A model generated the notes under the pieces. That model was given only the letters and a program-made list of their open reading frames with translations. It made no database searches and was not told the origin of the DNA. DNA of 64,000 bases, from contig NW_027478167.1 of assembly GCF_051020975.1 (NCBI RefSeq), forward strand, positions 62,001 through 126,000, written 5' to 3'. Below are positions 63,754-64,000 of the stretch, piece by piece. The stretch comes from Osmia lignaria lignaria. Lineage: Eukaryota; Arthropoda; Insecta; Hymenoptera; Megachilidae. Each line of letters begins with the position of its first letter. Positions within the stretch are counted from its first letter, which is position 1. A program made the position numbers and the translations under genes.

Positions 63754-64000
63754 GTCTCTTAACATTTTGCCATAGCTCGTTTCGTTTCCGAGATATTTGC
63801 AGATATATCTCAAGGGAAGGGGCCTGACGGACATATTTCGAGATATTTCTTCTTCTTGTTGTTCTTCTTCTGCACAGCTAAGCTGTAAGTGGCATTTGCA
63901 GCTCGCAATAGTGCAGAGTTATCTCAAAGAAAGGGGCCACGGTGTTTCTGTATCTCTATTATATTGGTGCGGCTTCGAAACTTTTGAATATCTTGATATA
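63754..64000 (+). repeat. Partial last monomer, hybrid of 47656 and 47978 types
   Basis: The left part (AGCTCGTTTCG, GATATATCTC) matches 47656. From about 63885 it has AGCTGTAAG, ATATTGGTG and GAAACTTTTGAATATC, the markers of monomer a at 47978. The window ends inside this unit. If the pattern holds, the nonamer array starts again just beyond the right edge. Confidence 0.8.

Larger units (their letters stand above)
1..64000. repeat. 322-bp satellite DNA array, about 198 monomers
   Basis: The window is a continuous tandem array of a 322-bp unit in one orientation. Taking GTCTCTTAAC (or its close variants) as the unit start, monomers begin at 1, 323, 645, 966 and so on to 63754. Spacing is 322 bp except for ten single-base indels: seven monomers of 321 bp in the trimer family (starts 645, 1610, 4185, 5150, 6437, 7402, 13197), two of 321 bp at 54740 and 61501, and one of 323 bp at 47333. 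One monomer (37990) is interrupted by a 325-bp insertion. Copies differ by scattered substitutions that fall into linked variant groups, and those groups define higher-order repeats. No unique sequence flanks the array. This organisation is that of eukaryotic satellite DNA in constitutive heterochromatin. The chromosomal position (centromere, pericentromere or subtelomere) cannot be told from sequence alone. An assembly artefact in copy number is possible, but the ordered variants argue for real structure. Confidence 0.98.

Noticed and set aside
1..64000. CRISPR array
   Set aside because: Repeats are 322 bp with no unique spacers between them, there are no cas genes, and all sequence belongs to the repeat unit.
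1..64000. CENP-B box (NTTCGNNNNANNCGGGN) in the monomer
   Set aside because: I looked at the TTCG-containing stretches (CTTCGTTTCCGAG, TTTCGAGATAT, CTTCGGAAC) and the CCCGATATATC variants on both strands. None satisfies the essential positions.
1..64000. Ribosomal DNA intergenic spacer subrepeats or telomeric DNA
   Set aside because: No rRNA gene sequence, pre-rRNA promoter-like unique segment or short telomere motif (TTAGG, TTAGGG and similar) tandem run is present in the window.

Overview
The whole 64 kb window is one uninterrupted, head-to-tail satellite DNA array. The monomer is 322 bp, about 39 % G+C, and all copies lie in the same orientation. From the regular return of the motif GTCTCTTAAC and of fixed landmarks I count 197 complete monomers plus a 247-bp partial one at the right edge. 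I see no protein gene, rRNA, tRNA, CRISPR array or single-copy flank. This is eukaryotic heterochromatin, of centromeric, pericentromeric or subtelomeric type. CpG is present at about the expected frequency (11 per monomer), which fits a genome with little CpG methylation. An invertebrate, perhaps an insect, is my best guess, but nothing here proves the taxon.

The array is organised in higher-order repeats (HORs) that change along the window. Positions 1-8688 hold a trimer of 965 bp nested in an 11-monomer duplication of 3540 bp. Positions 8689-17703 hold a large duplication (16-17 monomers, 5151-5473 bp) whose second copy has lost several monomers. A hexamer of 1932 bp occupies 17704-22533. 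Trimers (966 bp) and tetramers (1288 bp) occupy 22856-32515, and a dimer (644 bp) lies at 33160-34447. A tetramer with an extra duplicated monomer lies at 34770-37345. Positions 38639-47010 are comparatively heterogeneous, with one trimer duplication at 39927-41858 and a two-monomer duplication at 46367-47010. Positions 47978-63109 hold a nearly homogeneous nonamer HOR (2898 bp) with deletion derivatives. This block is bracketed by the same rare monomer (47333 and 63432), which suggests a super-repeat of about 16.1 kb.

The only non-satellite DNA is a 325-bp insertion at 38227-38551. It has imperfect terminal inverted repeats (14 of 16 bases), a TA (or ATAT) target-site duplication and strong internal fold-back structure, and looks like a small non-autonomous DNA transposon. 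The empty site is present in all the other monomers, so the insertion boundaries can be read directly.

The sequence gives no evidence for an undescribed genetic system. What it offers is a clear record of satellite evolution: nested HORs, hybrid monomers marking unequal-exchange junctions, shared rare indels dating duplications, a monomer built partly from an internal duplication, and a short dyad motif (TATCTCGA/TCGAGATA) repeated about six times per monomer. The open frames of about 74 codons found in most monomers lack an ATG and are broken in several copies; I treat them as by-products of homogenisation.
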